From contig NZ_MLCE01000004.1 of NCBI RefSeq assembly GCF_002300165.1, forward strand, positions 75,120 to 139,119: a stretch of DNA of 64,000 nt. Direction: 5' to 3'. Position 1 is the first letter of the stretch; each line of letters starts with the position of its first letter. The DNA comes from Streptomyces sp. Tue6028. Lineage in GTDB: Bacteria > Actinomycetota > Actinomycetes > Streptomycetales > Streptomycetaceae. Below, one piece after another: positions 43,279 to 53,234 of the stretch. A program made the translations under genes and the position numbers. The notes under the pieces are model-generated. The model was not told the origin of the DNA and did no database searches. It saw nothing but the letters and a program-made list of their open reading frames with translations.

Positions 43279-43320
43279 GCACACCGCACACCGCACACCG
43301 CACACCGCACACCGGACACC
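43279..43320. repeat. 7-bp tandem repeat (GCACACC), 6 units
   Basis: Five perfect GCACACC heptamers (43279-43313) and a sixth, GGACACC, end 3 bp before the GTG start assigned to the SNF2 gene. The array replaces a normal ribosome-binding region. Confidence 0.9.
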
Positions 43321-43323
43321 GGA

Positions 43324-46266
43324 GTGCTGTACCCTCGGCGACCCGACCCGGTAGTCAAATTTGAGGAATGTGTCATCGTCGAGCACAGGATTCCCGCGGC
43401 GACTCCCGCCGAGATCGCCGAACTGGCCCGCTGCTGTGCCGTGTTCGTGCCGGCCGATCCGCCCCGGACCAGCCGCGTCGCGTTCTGGTGCCCGGAGGGC
43501 GACTCCCCTCCCGCCGTGGCGTCCGGCTCCCCCGAGGACCTGACGGTCGTGCTGCCCGGCGAGGAGGGCGTCGAGCGTGTGGCCGTGCCCGCCGTGCTGC
43601 TGCCGGTGCGGGCCGCTCTGCCGGTGCTCACGCGCGCGCGGGCCGTCGCCGGGGCGCACCGGTCCGCCTCCTTCTGGAGCGCCGCGGCCGTGCTCGCCCT
43701 CCAGTTCGCCGCACGCGGACTGCTGCTGCCCGGCCTGACCCCGGGCGACCACGACGCGTGGCGCGCGGGTCCGCTGCGCGCCCAGGACATGGAGCGCGTC
43801 CGCGAGCTGGCCGCCGCGATGCCGCCCGAGGCGCACGCGATCCCCCTGGACGACGTCGAACCGTTGCGGCTGCCCGATCCGGAACGGCTGCTGCGCGCGT
43901 TCCTGGACGCGGTCGCCGATGGGCTGCCCCGCTCGCCGGCGGCGCCGCTCGCCGCGGGCGGACCGGCCTTCGCTGCGCCGGAGCCGCGGCGCGCGCACCA
44001 GCACCGTGCCTGGCTGGACGACGTCGCCGCCGTGCACGACTCGGACGTAGGTATCTCTCTGCGCGTCGAGGTGCCGGGGCTGGAGCCGGACGCACCCGGG
44101 GACGCGCGGCTGGTGTTCCGTGCCGTCCTGCAGTTGCACGGCGTGAGCGATCCCGCTCTCGTCGCGGACGCCGCCGACGTGTGGTCGGGGTCCACCGGGT
44201 TCGGCCCGCGCGCGCGGATGGACGCCCTGCTCGGGCTGCGTCGCGCCGCCCGCGTCTGGACACCGCTGGCTCCGCTGCTCTCGGCGGCCGTGCCGGACGC
44301 AGTGGAACTCGCCGAGGAGGAGATCACCGAGCTCCTCCGCGAAGGCGCCCGCAGCCTGGCGTCGGCGGGTGTCGACGTGCACTGGCCGAAGGAACTGTCG
44401 CGCAATCTGACGACCGGCGCGGTCATCGGCCCGCCGGACGACGTGGACGGTGCCGGCGACGCCGCCCGGAACGCGGGCGGCGGCCTCGGGAAGGCCGGGT
44501 CGGACGCTCCCTCGTTCCTGTCCGCGGACGCCATGCTCGCCTTCGACTGGTGGTTCGCGCTGGGCGATCAGCAGCTCACCCGCGCGGAACTGGACCAGCT
44601 GGCCGAGGCGAACCGGCCCGTCGTGCGACTGCGCGACCAGTGGGTCCTCGTGGACCCCCAGGAGGTGCGACGCGCCCGGGCCCGGCAGGACCGGAAGGTC
44701 ACGCCCATCGACGCGCTGAGCGCGGCGCTGACGGGCTCCACGGAGATCGACGGGCGCAGGGTCGACGTACGCCCGACGGGATGGCTGGCGGCCCTGCGGG
44801 AGCGGCTGGCGGACCCCGAGGGCCAGGAGCCGGTCGGGCAGCCCGCCGCGCTGGACGCGACGCTGCGCGACTATCAGGCACGGGGGCTCAACTGGCTCGC
44901 CCGGATGACCTCCCTGGGCCTGGGCGGCTGTCTCGCCGACGACATGGGCCTGGGCAAGACCATCACGCTGATCGCCCTGCACCTTCACCGGCAGACGGCC
45001 GAGTCGACCGCGGGACCCTCACTGGTGGTCTGCCCGGCCTCCTTGATGGGCAACTGGCAGCGCGAGATCGAGAAGTTCGCCCCTGGCACCCCCGTGCGCC
45101 GCTTCCACGGTTCCAGGCGCTCCCTGGAGGGGCTGTCCGACGGGGAGTTCGTGCTCACGACGTACGGCACGATGCGGCTCGACGCACCGCGTATGGCCGA
45201 GGTGCCGTGGGGGATGGTGGTCGCGGACGAGGCCCAGCACGTGAAGAACCCCTACTCGGCCACGGCGCGGGCGCTGCGCACGATCGGCGCACGCGCGCGC
45301 GTGGCGCTCACCGGCACCCCGGTGGAGAACAACCTCTCGGAACTGTGGGCGATCCTCGACTGGACGACACCCGGCCTGCTCGGGCCGCTCGGCGCCTTCC
45401 GCACACGGTACGCGCAGGCGGTCGAGGGCGGTCTGGAGCCCGCGGCGGCCGAGCGGCTGGCCCGCCTCGTGGGGCCGTTCCTCCTGCGTCGCCGCAAGTC
45501 GGACCCGGGCATCGCGCCCGAGCTGCCGCCGAAGACCGAGACGGACCGCGCCGTGGCACTGACCAAGGAGCAGGCGGGCCTGTACGAGGCCGTGGTGCGC
45601 GAGACCCTCGCGGAGATCTCGGAGGCGGACGGCGTCGCACGGCGCGGTCTGGTCATGAAGCTGCTGACCGGGCTGAAGCAGATCTGCAACCATCCGGCGC
45701 AGTTCCTCAAGGAAGCGCAGCCCAGGATTCCCGGCAGGTCGGGGAAGCTGGAGTTGCTGGACGAGCTGCTCGACACGATCCTCTCCGAGGATGCGAGCGT
45801 CCTGGTCTTCACCCAGTACGTGCAGATGGCCCGCCTGATCGAGCGTCACCTGGCCACGCGCGGTGTGCCGACGCTGTTCCTGCACGGGGGAACACCCGTG
45901 ACCGAGCGCGAAGCGATGGTGGAGCGCTTCCAGGAAGGTGAGGTCCCCGTCTTCCTGCTGTCGTTGAAGGCCGCCGGCACAGGGCTGAACCTCACGCGGG
46001 CCGAGCACGTCGTGCACTACGACCGCTGGTGGAACCCGGCCGTGGAAGCCCAGGCCACGGACCGCGCGTACCGCATCGGGCAGAGCCGCCCCGTCCAGGT
46101 GCACCGGCTCATCACCGAGGGGACCGTGGAGGACCGGATCGCCGACATGCTGCGCCACAAACAGCAACTGGCCGATGCCGTCCTGGGCTCCGGTGAGGCC
46201 GCGCTCACCGAACTGACGGACGCGGAACTGGCCGACCTGGTGGAACTGCGAGGGGGCGCACGATGA
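43324..46266 (+). CDS. SNF2-family ATP-dependent helicase/translocase
   Basis: 980 residues. The N-terminal ~480 residues match the bacterial SNF2-associated region (CCAVFVPADPP, LRAFLDAVADGL, DWWFALGDQQLTRAELDQL). The motor follows: DMGLGKT (540-546, Walker A), CPASLMGNWQREIEKF, DEAQ near 635, LTGTPVENNLSELW, then in the second lobe FTQYVQM, LFLHGG, SLKAAGTGLNL and DRAYRIGQ. It translocates on double-stranded DNA to move proteins or remodel complexes. The start is uncertain: GTG 43324 is the only conventional start near the expected N-terminus and has no ribosome-binding site, only heptamer repeats. It overlaps the SWIM gene by ATGA. Confidence 0.93.
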   Translation: MLYPRRPDPVVKFEECVIVEHRIPAATPAEIAELARCCAVFVPADPPRTSRVAFWCPEGDSPPAVASGSPEDLTVVLPGEEGVERVAVPAVLLPVRAALPVLTRARAVAGAHRSASFWSAAAVLALQFAARGLLLPGLTPGDHDAWRAGPLRAQDMERVRELAAAMPPEAHAIPLDDVEPLRLPDPERLLRAFLDAVADGLPRSPAAPLAAGGPAFAAPEPRRAHQHRAWLDDVAAVHDSDVGISLRVEVPGLEPDAPGDARLVFRAVLQLHGVSDPALVADAADVWSGSTGFGPRARMDALLGLRRAARVWTPLAPLLSAAVPDAVELAEEEITELLREGARSLASAGVDVHWPKELSRNLTTGAVIGPPDDVDGAGDAARNAGGGLGKAGSDAPSFLSADAMLAFDWWFALGDQQLTRAELDQLAEANRPVVRLRDQWVLVDPQEVRRARARQDRKVTPIDALSAALTGSTEIDGRRVDVRPTGWLAALRERLADPEGQEPVGQPAALDATLRDYQARGLNWLARMTSLGLGGCLADDMGLGKTITLIALHLHRQTAESTAGPSLVVCPASLMGNWQREIEKFAPGTPVRRFHGSRRSLEGLSDGEFVLTTYGTMRLDAPRMAEVPWGMVVADEAQHVKNPYSATARALRTIGARARVALTGTPVENNLSELWAILDWTTPGLLGPLGAFRTRYAQAVEGGLEPAAAERLARLVGPFLLRRRKSDPGIAPELPPKTETDRAVALTKEQAGLYEAVVRETLAEISEADGVARRGLVMKLLTGLKQICNHPAQFLKEAQPRIPGRSGKLELLDELLDTILSEDASVLVFTQYVQMARLIERHLATRGVPTLFLHGGTPVTEREAMVERFQEGEVPVFLLSLKAAGTGLNLTRAEHVVHYDRWWNPAVEAQATDRAYRIGQSRPVQVHRLITEGTVEDRIADMLRHKQQLADAVLGSGEAALTELTDAELADLVELRGGAR

Positions 46267-47543
46267 AGGACCGTGACGAGGAACGCACGTTCGCCGCGCT
46301 GCCGCCCGCGCCCGGGCGGGGCTTCGCGCAGACGTGGTGGGGCCTGGCATGGCTCAAGGCCCTGGAGGACGCGGCGTTGGACGCGGGGCAGGTGAAGACG
46401 GGCCGCAGGCTGGCACGCGCGGGTGCCGTGGGTGCCGTGTCGGTCCGCCCCGGGCGCATCACGGCCGTGGTCCAGGACCGCGACCGCACCGCCCATCGCG
46501 CGGACGTGCTGCTCCAGGAACTGTCCGACGAACAGTGGGACCGCTTCCTGGACATGGCCGCGGAGCGTGCCGGGCACGTCGCCGCGCTGCTCGACCGCGA
46601 CATGCCGCCGCATCTCGTCGAGGACGCGGCGACGGCCGGCATCGAACTCCTGCCGGGGCTCGGCGATCTGGAGGCGGAGTGCGACTGCGACGCCTGGGAC
46701 CATTGCGGGCACACGGCCGCCCTCTGCTACCAGATGGCGAGGCTGCTCGACCAGGACCCCTTCGTCCTGCTGCTGATGCGTGGGCGTTCCGAGCACGTCC
46801 TGCTGGACGAGCTCCAGGAGCGCGGCAGCGCGCGGCAGCGGGAGCCGTCGGATGCAGGCCACGCGCGCGTGGAGGGCGTGGACGCGGCCGAGGCGTACGC
46901 CGCCGGGGACATCCTGCCGTCACTGCCGTCTGTCGCCGACCTGCCGGGCGAGGCCGGGCCGCCGCCCGCCTTGGACGCCGAGACCGCCCCCGCGCCCGGA
47001 CTCGACCCGGCCGCCCTCGAGTTCCTCGCGACCGCCGCGGCGGGAGAGGCGTACCGGCTCCTCCGCGAGGCGCTCGCGGACGGGCACGGGCAGCAGGCGG
47101 TCAGGCAGGGGTTGTCGCTCGCCCAGGACGCGGTGCGGCTGGCCGCTGTGGACCCGGACCAGGCTGTCCTCCAGCGGCTGGCCGAGGGTTCGGGGCGCGA
47201 CGCCGAGGCTCTGCGACTCGCCGTACGTGCCTGGCGTCTCGGGGGTACGGCGGCGCTGTCGGTCCTTGAGGACACGTGGGCCGTGGAGGGCGAATCGCTG
47301 GCACGCGCGCGTGACGCCCTGGAGTCGGCCTGGGACGAGGACGAGCGACCGCGGCTGGTCCCGGCCGACAACCGCTGGACGGTCGTCGGCAGCGGCGGCA
47401 GTGGCATCCAGTTGCGCCTGGCCCGGGACGGCAGGTGGTGGCCGTACCGCGAGGAGCGGGGCCGATGGGCCCCCGCCGGGCCGGCGGTACGGGACCCGGC
47501 GACGGCCCTCGCCGCGGCCGGAGGAGACCCGATGAATGGTTGA
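46263..47543 (+). CDS. SWIM zinc-finger protein partnered with SNF2
   Basis: 426 residues. The SWIM motif CDCDAWDHCGH gives the ligands C140, C142, C148 and H150 (CxCx5CxH). The N-terminal FAQTWWGLAWLKALED motif is typical of this family, and the C-terminal two thirds are helical repeats ending in a small beta domain. SWIM domains bind DNA or protein; in bacteria these proteins are regularly encoded beside SNF2 helicases, as with B. subtilis YwqB/YwqA. The four-base overlap with the SNF2 gene implies coupled translation and a complex. Confidence 0.94.
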   Translation: MKDRDEERTFAALPPAPGRGFAQTWWGLAWLKALEDAALDAGQVKTGRRLARAGAVGAVSVRPGRITAVVQDRDRTAHRADVLLQELSDEQWDRFLDMAAERAGHVAALLDRDMPPHLVEDAATAGIELLPGLGDLEAECDCDAWDHCGHTAALCYQMARLLDQDPFVLLLMRGRSEHVLLDELQERGSARQREPSDAGHARVEGVDAAEAYAAGDILPSLPSVADLPGEAGPPPALDAETAPAPGLDPAALEFLATAAAGEAYRLLREALADGHGQQAVRQGLSLAQDAVRLAAVDPDQAVLQRLAEGSGRDAEALRLAVRAWRLGGTAALSVLEDTWAVEGESLARARDALESAWDEDERPRLVPADNRWTVVGSGGSGIQLRLARDGRWWPYREERGRWAPAGPAVRDPATALAAAGGDPMNG

Positions 47544-47631
47544 CGCGCGGCGTTCATCTCAAGGTCGCCCGGCGTTGGGGGTCGAGGCCAACTCTGGCCG
47601 CTGACACTGAACTTGTGCCCCAGGAGGCCTG

Positions 47632-48975
47632 ATGTCCCCGCACGCCGTCGGCCGGCGCCGCGTCAACCGTTCCGTCGCAGCGGGCCTGCCGCTCGCCGTG
47701 CTGGCCGCCCTCGCGGTGGCCGGCTCCGCGAGCGCGGCCGGCAGCCCGGCACAGCCGCAGGTGACGGGCACCGCCACACTCGGCGACGTCCCGCTCGGCG
47801 CGTTCAGCAACTCGCTGCTGCCGGGCACGGTGGACGACGACCGGGGTGTGGACCTGGGCGGCATCGGCAGCGACATCTACCCGGCGGGACGCAAGGGCGA
47901 GTTCTGGACGGTCACCGACCGCGGTCCCAACGGCCAGATCAAGGTGGACGGCAAGAAGCGCCGGACCTTCCCCGTGCCGGGGTTCGACCCGGCGATCGTG
48001 AAGATCCGCGTGACCGGTGACAACGTCAAGGTGATCGACGCGATCCCGATCACCACGTCTTCCGGGAAGCCCGTCACCGGTCTGTCCAACCAGGCCGGAC
48101 GCGACGAGGCACCGTACTCCTACGACGCGCTGACCCCACTCACGTTCAACCCGAACGGTGTGGACACCGAGGGGATCGTGCGCGCCGCGGACGGCACCTT
48201 CTGGCTCGTCGACGAGTACGGGCCGTCGCTGATCCACGTCTCCGCGCGCGGGAAGGTACTCACGCGCTACGTGCCCAAGGGGCTGAACCTGACCGGCGCG
48301 GACTATCCGGTGGTGGAGGCGCTGCCGTCGGTTCTGCTGCACCGGAAGATCAACCGCGGCTTCGAAGGGCTTGCCCTGTTGCCCTGCGGCGACCTGGTGA
48401 TGGCGCTGCAGAGCCCGCTCTCCCTGCCGGACGGCGCCGTGGGAGACGCCTCGCGCACCACCCGGCTGGTCCGCTTCTCCCCCAAGAAGCGTGCCGTCAC
48501 CGCCGAGTACGCGTACCGCTTCGACCCCGTGAACGTGGTCGACCCGAGCGAGGACGACACCTCGGAGCTCAAGATCTCCTCCGTGGTGGCCGTCGGAGGC
48601 GATCGGCTGCTCGTCGAGGAGCGCACCGACAAGGCCGCGCGTCTGCACCTGGTGAAGCTGTCGCGGCAGGCGGACATCCTCGGTGGCCCGTGGGACGACG
48701 ACACGACGTCGCCCTCCCTGGAGCAGCTCGACGACCCCTCTGCCGCCGGTGTCCCGGTGCTGGGCAAGCACTTGGTCGTGGACCTGGGCACCGTCACGGG
48801 GGTGCCCGGAAAGATCGAGGGCGTCGCGCGCGTGGATCACGACACGCTGGCCCTCATCAACGACAACGACTTCGGGATGACCGACGGGTCAGGCGCGTTC
48901 GACGCGCAGGGCCGGCTGGTCGACAGCGGCATCGAGACGACGGTGACGTACGTGCGGCTGCCGCACGGGATCTGA
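47632..48975 (+). CDS. Secreted esterase-like phytase-family protein
   Basis: 447 residues. Signal peptide 1-36 (VAGSASA-AG). The mature protein matches the esterase-like activity of phytase family: GGIGSDIYPAG, FWTVTDRGPNG, VDTEGIVRAADGTFWLVDEYGPS, INRGFEGLALLPCGDL and LALINDNDFGMTDG, the blades of a beta-propeller rich in Asp. Family members hydrolyse phosphomonoesters or are annotated from this fold alone. AGGAGG is close to the ATG at 47632. It is followed by a 30-bp perfect palindrome. Confidence 0.92.
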   Translation: MSPHAVGRRRVNRSVAAGLPLAVLAALAVAGSASAAGSPAQPQVTGTATLGDVPLGAFSNSLLPGTVDDDRGVDLGGIGSDIYPAGRKGEFWTVTDRGPNGQIKVDGKKRRTFPVPGFDPAIVKIRVTGDNVKVIDAIPITTSSGKPVTGLSNQAGRDEAPYSYDALTPLTFNPNGVDTEGIVRAADGTFWLVDEYGPSLIHVSARGKVLTRYVPKGLNLTGADYPVVEALPSVLLHRKINRGFEGLALLPCGDLVMALQSPLSLPDGAVGDASRTTRLVRFSPKKRAVTAEYAYRFDPVNVVDPSEDDTSELKISSVVAVGGDRLLVEERTDKAARLHLVKLSRQADILGGPWDDDTTSPSLEQLDDPSAAGVPVLGKHLVVDLGTVTGVPGKIEGVARVDHDTLALINDNDFGMTDGSGAFDAQGRLVDSGIETTVTYVRLPHGI

Positions 48976-48990
48976 CGTCTGCGCCGGCCG

Positions 48991-49020
48991 GTCACGTGCC
49001 ACGCGCGCGTGGCACGTGAC
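48991..49020. terminator. Perfect 30-bp palindrome
   Basis: GTCACGTGCCACGCG followed directly by its reverse complement, 15 bp beyond the phytase-like stop codon. As RNA it makes a hairpin of about 13 bp with a minimal loop; as DNA it contains two CACGTG boxes. Confidence 0.8.
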
Positions 49021-49052
49021 TGGCGGGCGCGCGGGACGGCGGCCGGCAGGCA

Positions 49053-49088
49053 CGCGATCGCGCGGACACCGGCAGACGCGCGATCGCG
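49053..49088. terminator. Second hairpin in the convergent gap
   Basis: CGCGATCGCGCG (49053-49064) pairs with CGCGCGATCGCG (49077-49088), 12 bp with a 12-nt loop. It can terminate the minus-strand gene that ends at 49130. Confidence 0.7.
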
Positions 49089-49129
49089 GGAACGGCGACG
49101 GAGCCGGCTGGCGCACGACTGCGTGCCGC

Positions 49130-50131
49130 TCACTTCAGTGGCTTGGTGAGTTTGTGGGTGCCGTTGCCGACGTCCGCCGCCAGACTGCACGCCACTTTGT
49201 CGATGCCGATCCGGTAGCCGCTGGAATCCGGGTACTGCACGAGCGTGCCGCGTACGGTGCCCGCGGACTGCTTGGCAGCCTTGCGCTCCAGGGGCACTCG
49301 GCAGAGGGCCGATGCCGCCTTCTTGAGAGCGGCATCGGTGGTGTAGGTGCCTTCGAGTTCCGCCACCTTCACCACTTCGGCGTCGTGCGGCTTGCTGCAC
49401 GAGCGCTTGGCGGCCTGTCCGGGCCGACTGCCGTCCGCGTCGAAGCAGTCCCCCGTGGTCAGCATGTAGTACGGCAACTCGTTGCCCGCGGGCGTCGGGA
49501 AGAGCGATCCGAGGTCACTCGGGACGATGTCGGTGGGCAGGTCCGAGGGGAGGGTCGGCACGGCACTGGGTAGTTCCGAGGGGGCGGAGGGCAGTTCGGA
49601 CGGGATGCTCAGCGAGGGACCGGGCGTTCGCCGCGTACTTCCGCTGGCCTCCGGCGACTTGTCGTCCTTCCCGCCTCCACCGTCTCCCGTCGCCACCGCG
49701 ATCACGGCCACCACGACACCGATGGTCACCATCACGGCGAGCACCACGAGGAGCGTGTTCCTGCGCCGTCCGCCCCGGTGGCCTCCGGGTCCGCCGCCCG
49801 GCGGTCCGGGAGGTGGCGGTGGCTGCCATCCCCCGCCTCCCTGCGACGGCGGCCCGAAGCCGCCGGGAGGCGGACCGTAGCCCCCTGGAGGGGGACCGTA
49901 GCCACCCGACTGCGATCCATGGCCACCTGTCGGCGGCCCGTAGCCACCGGACGAAGGTCCGTAGCCACCGGACGAAGGTCCATATCCGCCCGACTGCGAT
50001 CCGTCGCCACCTGTCGGCGATCCATAGCCACTGGGCGGTGGGTCGTAGCCTCCCGGTGGTGGGCCGAAGCCACCGTCATCTGGGGGCGGCGTGTCTCCCG
50101 GCGGTCGAGGCGGTACGGGCGGCATGGCCAT
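49130..50131 (-). CDS. Pro/Gly-rich single-pass membrane protein, septum-formation-like ectodomain
   Basis: 333 residues. The N-terminal 120 residues are cytoplasmic, Pro/Gly/Tyr/Ser-rich and made of repeats such as GGYGPSS and GGYGPPP. A basic GGRRR precedes one membrane helix (about 125-148). A Ser/Pro spacer (about 155-215) leads to an extracytoplasmic domain with GDCFDADGSRPGQAAKRSCSKPHDAEVV, whose C...C...PH pattern resembles the septum-formation family domain, and two more cysteines (CRVPLE, VACSLAA) suggest disulphides. Function unknown. The start could be 50131 or 50125; neither has a clear ribosome-binding site. Confidence 0.8.
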   Translation of the reverse strand: MAMPPVPPRPPGDTPPPDDGGFGPPPGGYDPPPSGYGSPTGGDGSQSGGYGPSSGGYGPSSGGYGPPTGGHGSQSGGYGPPPGGYGPPPGGFGPPSQGGGGWQPPPPPGPPGGGPGGHRGGRRRNTLLVVLAVMVTIGVVVAVIAVATGDGGGGKDDKSPEASGSTRRTPGPSLSIPSELPSAPSELPSAVPTLPSDLPTDIVPSDLGSLFPTPAGNELPYYMLTTGDCFDADGSRPGQAAKRSCSKPHDAEVVKVAELEGTYTTDAALKKAASALCRVPLERKAAKQSAGTVRGTLVQYPDSSGYRIGIDKVACSLAADVGNGTHKLTKPLK

Positions 50132-50358
50132 ACCGTCAAGAGTCGTGCCGAACCGGTCATCACGCGAGCCCTGCGCGGAAGTTGATACGGACTCATGGCA
50201 TGGATCGCATGATTCCGCATCATTCACCCAGGGAACGTTCCGAACCCACCGAACCCGCTGCCCCCTCCACACTCACCGATCCCACCGGAGCCGGCCACGA
50301 GGTGGGGTCGGAAGGCGCCCGAGCACGAGGCCCGGCCGCGAGATCCCGCTCTGGGGCA

Positions 50359-50378
50359 GGCCCGCCCGAGGGCGGGCC
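50359..50378 (-). terminator. Hairpin after xylA
   Basis: GGCCCGCCC (50359-50367) and GGGCGGGCC (50370-50378) form a compact stem 18 bp beyond the xylA stop codon. Confidence 0.7.
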
Positions 50379-50396
50379 CACGCCGCGTGGGACCGG

Positions 50397-51587
<1,191 letters not shown>

Positions 51588-51616
51588 CTATTTCGTCATG
51601 GCGGTTAACAAATTAG
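51588..51616. promoter_or_regulatory. Candidate xyl operator
   Basis: Inverted repeat CTATTTCGT (51588-51596) - 11 nt - ACAAATTAG (51608-51616), 7 of 9 arm positions paired, in the AT-rich core of the xylA-xylB divergent region. The ACAAATTAG arm resembles half of the Bacillus xylO site. The ROK regulator at 53235 is the likely binder. Confidence 0.65.
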
Positions 51617-51727
51617 TATGCGGACGCATCTCTGGGAAGAGACGAAGTGCGAAACCCGGGCCGAGCCGGTCCGGACAGCCCCACAACCAGGACAGATCCC
51701 GCGGAGCCGCGGAAGAGGGAGAGCCCG

Positions 51728-53161
51728 ATGTCAGCAGCCGAGGGTCCGCTCGTCGTCGGAGTGGACACGTCCACCCAGTCCACCAAGGCCCTGGTCGTCG
51801 ACGCATCCACCGGACAGGTGGTTGCCAGTGGGCAGGCACCGCACACCGTCTCCACGGGTGCGGGCCGCGAGAGCGACCCCCGGCAGTGGTGGGACGCGCT
51901 CTGCGAAGCGCTGCACCAGTGTGGCGACGCCGCCCACGAGGCCGCCGCGGTCTCGATCGGCGGCCAGCAGCACGGCCTGGTCACCCTCGACGCCCAGGGC
52001 GAGCCCGTGCGTCCCGCCCTGCTGTGGAACGACGTGCGGTCCGCGCCGCAGGCCCGCCGACTGGTCGAGGAACTGGGCGGCCCGAAGGCCTGGGCGGAAC
52101 GCACCGGCAGCGTCCCCGGACCGTCCTTCACCGTGACGAAATGGGCCTGGCTCGCCGAGAACGAGCCGGACGCCGTCCGGGCGACGGCGGCCGTCCGGCT
52201 GCCCCACGACTACCTCACCGAACGACTGACCGGACAGGGCACCACCGACCGCGGGGACGCCTCGGGCACGGGCTGGTGGGCGTCCGGGACGGAGGCCTAC
52301 GACGACGAGGTCCTCGCCCACGTCGGGCTCGACCCGGCGTTGCTCCCCCGCGTGGTCCGTCCCGGCGAGGTGGCCGGAACGGTGCACGCGCAGGGTGGCC
52401 TGCCGTTCTCCAGGGGCACCCTGGTCGCGGCGGGCACCGGCGACAACGCGGCCGCCGCGCTCGGCCTCGGCCTGCGCCCCGGCACCGCGGTACTGAGCCT
52501 CGGGACGTCCGGCACGGTGTACGCCGTGTCGACGCGGCGCCCCGCCGATCCGACCGGCACGGTGGCGGGCTTCGCCGACGCGCGCGGCGACTGGCTTCCG
52601 CTGGCCTGCACCCTGAACTGCACCCTGGCCGTCGACCGTATCGCCGCGCTCCTGGGCCTCGACCGGGAGGCCGTGGAACCCGGATCCGGAGTGACGCTGC
52701 TGCCCTACCTGGACGGTGAGCGCACCCCGAACCTGCCGCACTCGGCCGGACTGCTGACCGGGCTGCGTCACGACACGACCGGCGGGCAGCTTCTCCAAGC
52801 GGCGTACGACGGTGCCGTGCACTCGCTGCTCGGCGCCCTCGATCTCGTCCTCGACGCGGACGCCGACCGCACCGCGCCCCTGCTGCTGATCGGCGGCGGT
52901 GCCCGGGGTACCGCCTGGCAGCAGACCGTGCGGCGGCTGTCGGGGCGGCCGGTGCAGGTGCCCGAGGCCAAGGAACTCGTGGCGCTCGGGGCGGCCGCCC
53001 AGGCCGCGGGCCTGCTCACCGGCGAGGACCCGGCCGCCGTCGCCCGACGCTGGAACACCGCTGAGGGGCCGGTGCTCGACGCCGTGGAGCGGGACGACGA
53101 GACGCTCGCCAGGATCGCCGGGGTACTCTCCGACGCGGCTCCCCTGCTGGAGCGGCCGTAG
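51728..53161 (+). CDS. xylB: Xylulokinase
   Basis: 477-residue FGGY-family kinase that phosphorylates D-xylulose to xylulose 5-phosphate for the pentose phosphate pathway. The phosphate-binding loop GVDTSTQSTKALVVD is at 11-25, SIGGQQHGLVTLD and LLWNDVRS follow, with GDNAAAALGLGL, SLGTSGTVYAVS and GGGARGTAWQQ in the second domain. The ATG at 51728 is preceded by AGAGGGAGAG. Paired divergently with xylA and followed after 73 bp by the ROK regulator. Confidence 0.97.
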   Translation: MSAAEGPLVVGVDTSTQSTKALVVDASTGQVVASGQAPHTVSTGAGRESDPRQWWDALCEALHQCGDAAHEAAAVSIGGQQHGLVTLDAQGEPVRPALLWNDVRSAPQARRLVEELGGPKAWAERTGSVPGPSFTVTKWAWLAENEPDAVRATAAVRLPHDYLTERLTGQGTTDRGDASGTGWWASGTEAYDDEVLAHVGLDPALLPRVVRPGEVAGTVHAQGGLPFSRGTLVAAGTGDNAAAALGLGLRPGTAVLSLGTSGTVYAVSTRRPADPTGTVAGFADARGDWLPLACTLNCTLAVDRIAALLGLDREAVEPGSGVTLLPYLDGERTPNLPHSAGLLTGLRHDTTGGQLLQAAYDGAVHSLLGALDLVLDADADRTAPLLLIGGGARGTAWQQTVRRLSGRPVQVPEAKELVALGAAAQAAGLLTGEDPAAVARRWNTAEGPVLDAVERDDETLARIAGVLSDAAPLLERP

Positions 53162-53234
53162 TCAGGCCGGCCCGTGCGGGCGGTGGCAGGAGCGTGGTCC
53201 CGCGAGGACGACAGGAACGAGGATTGACGGAGGC

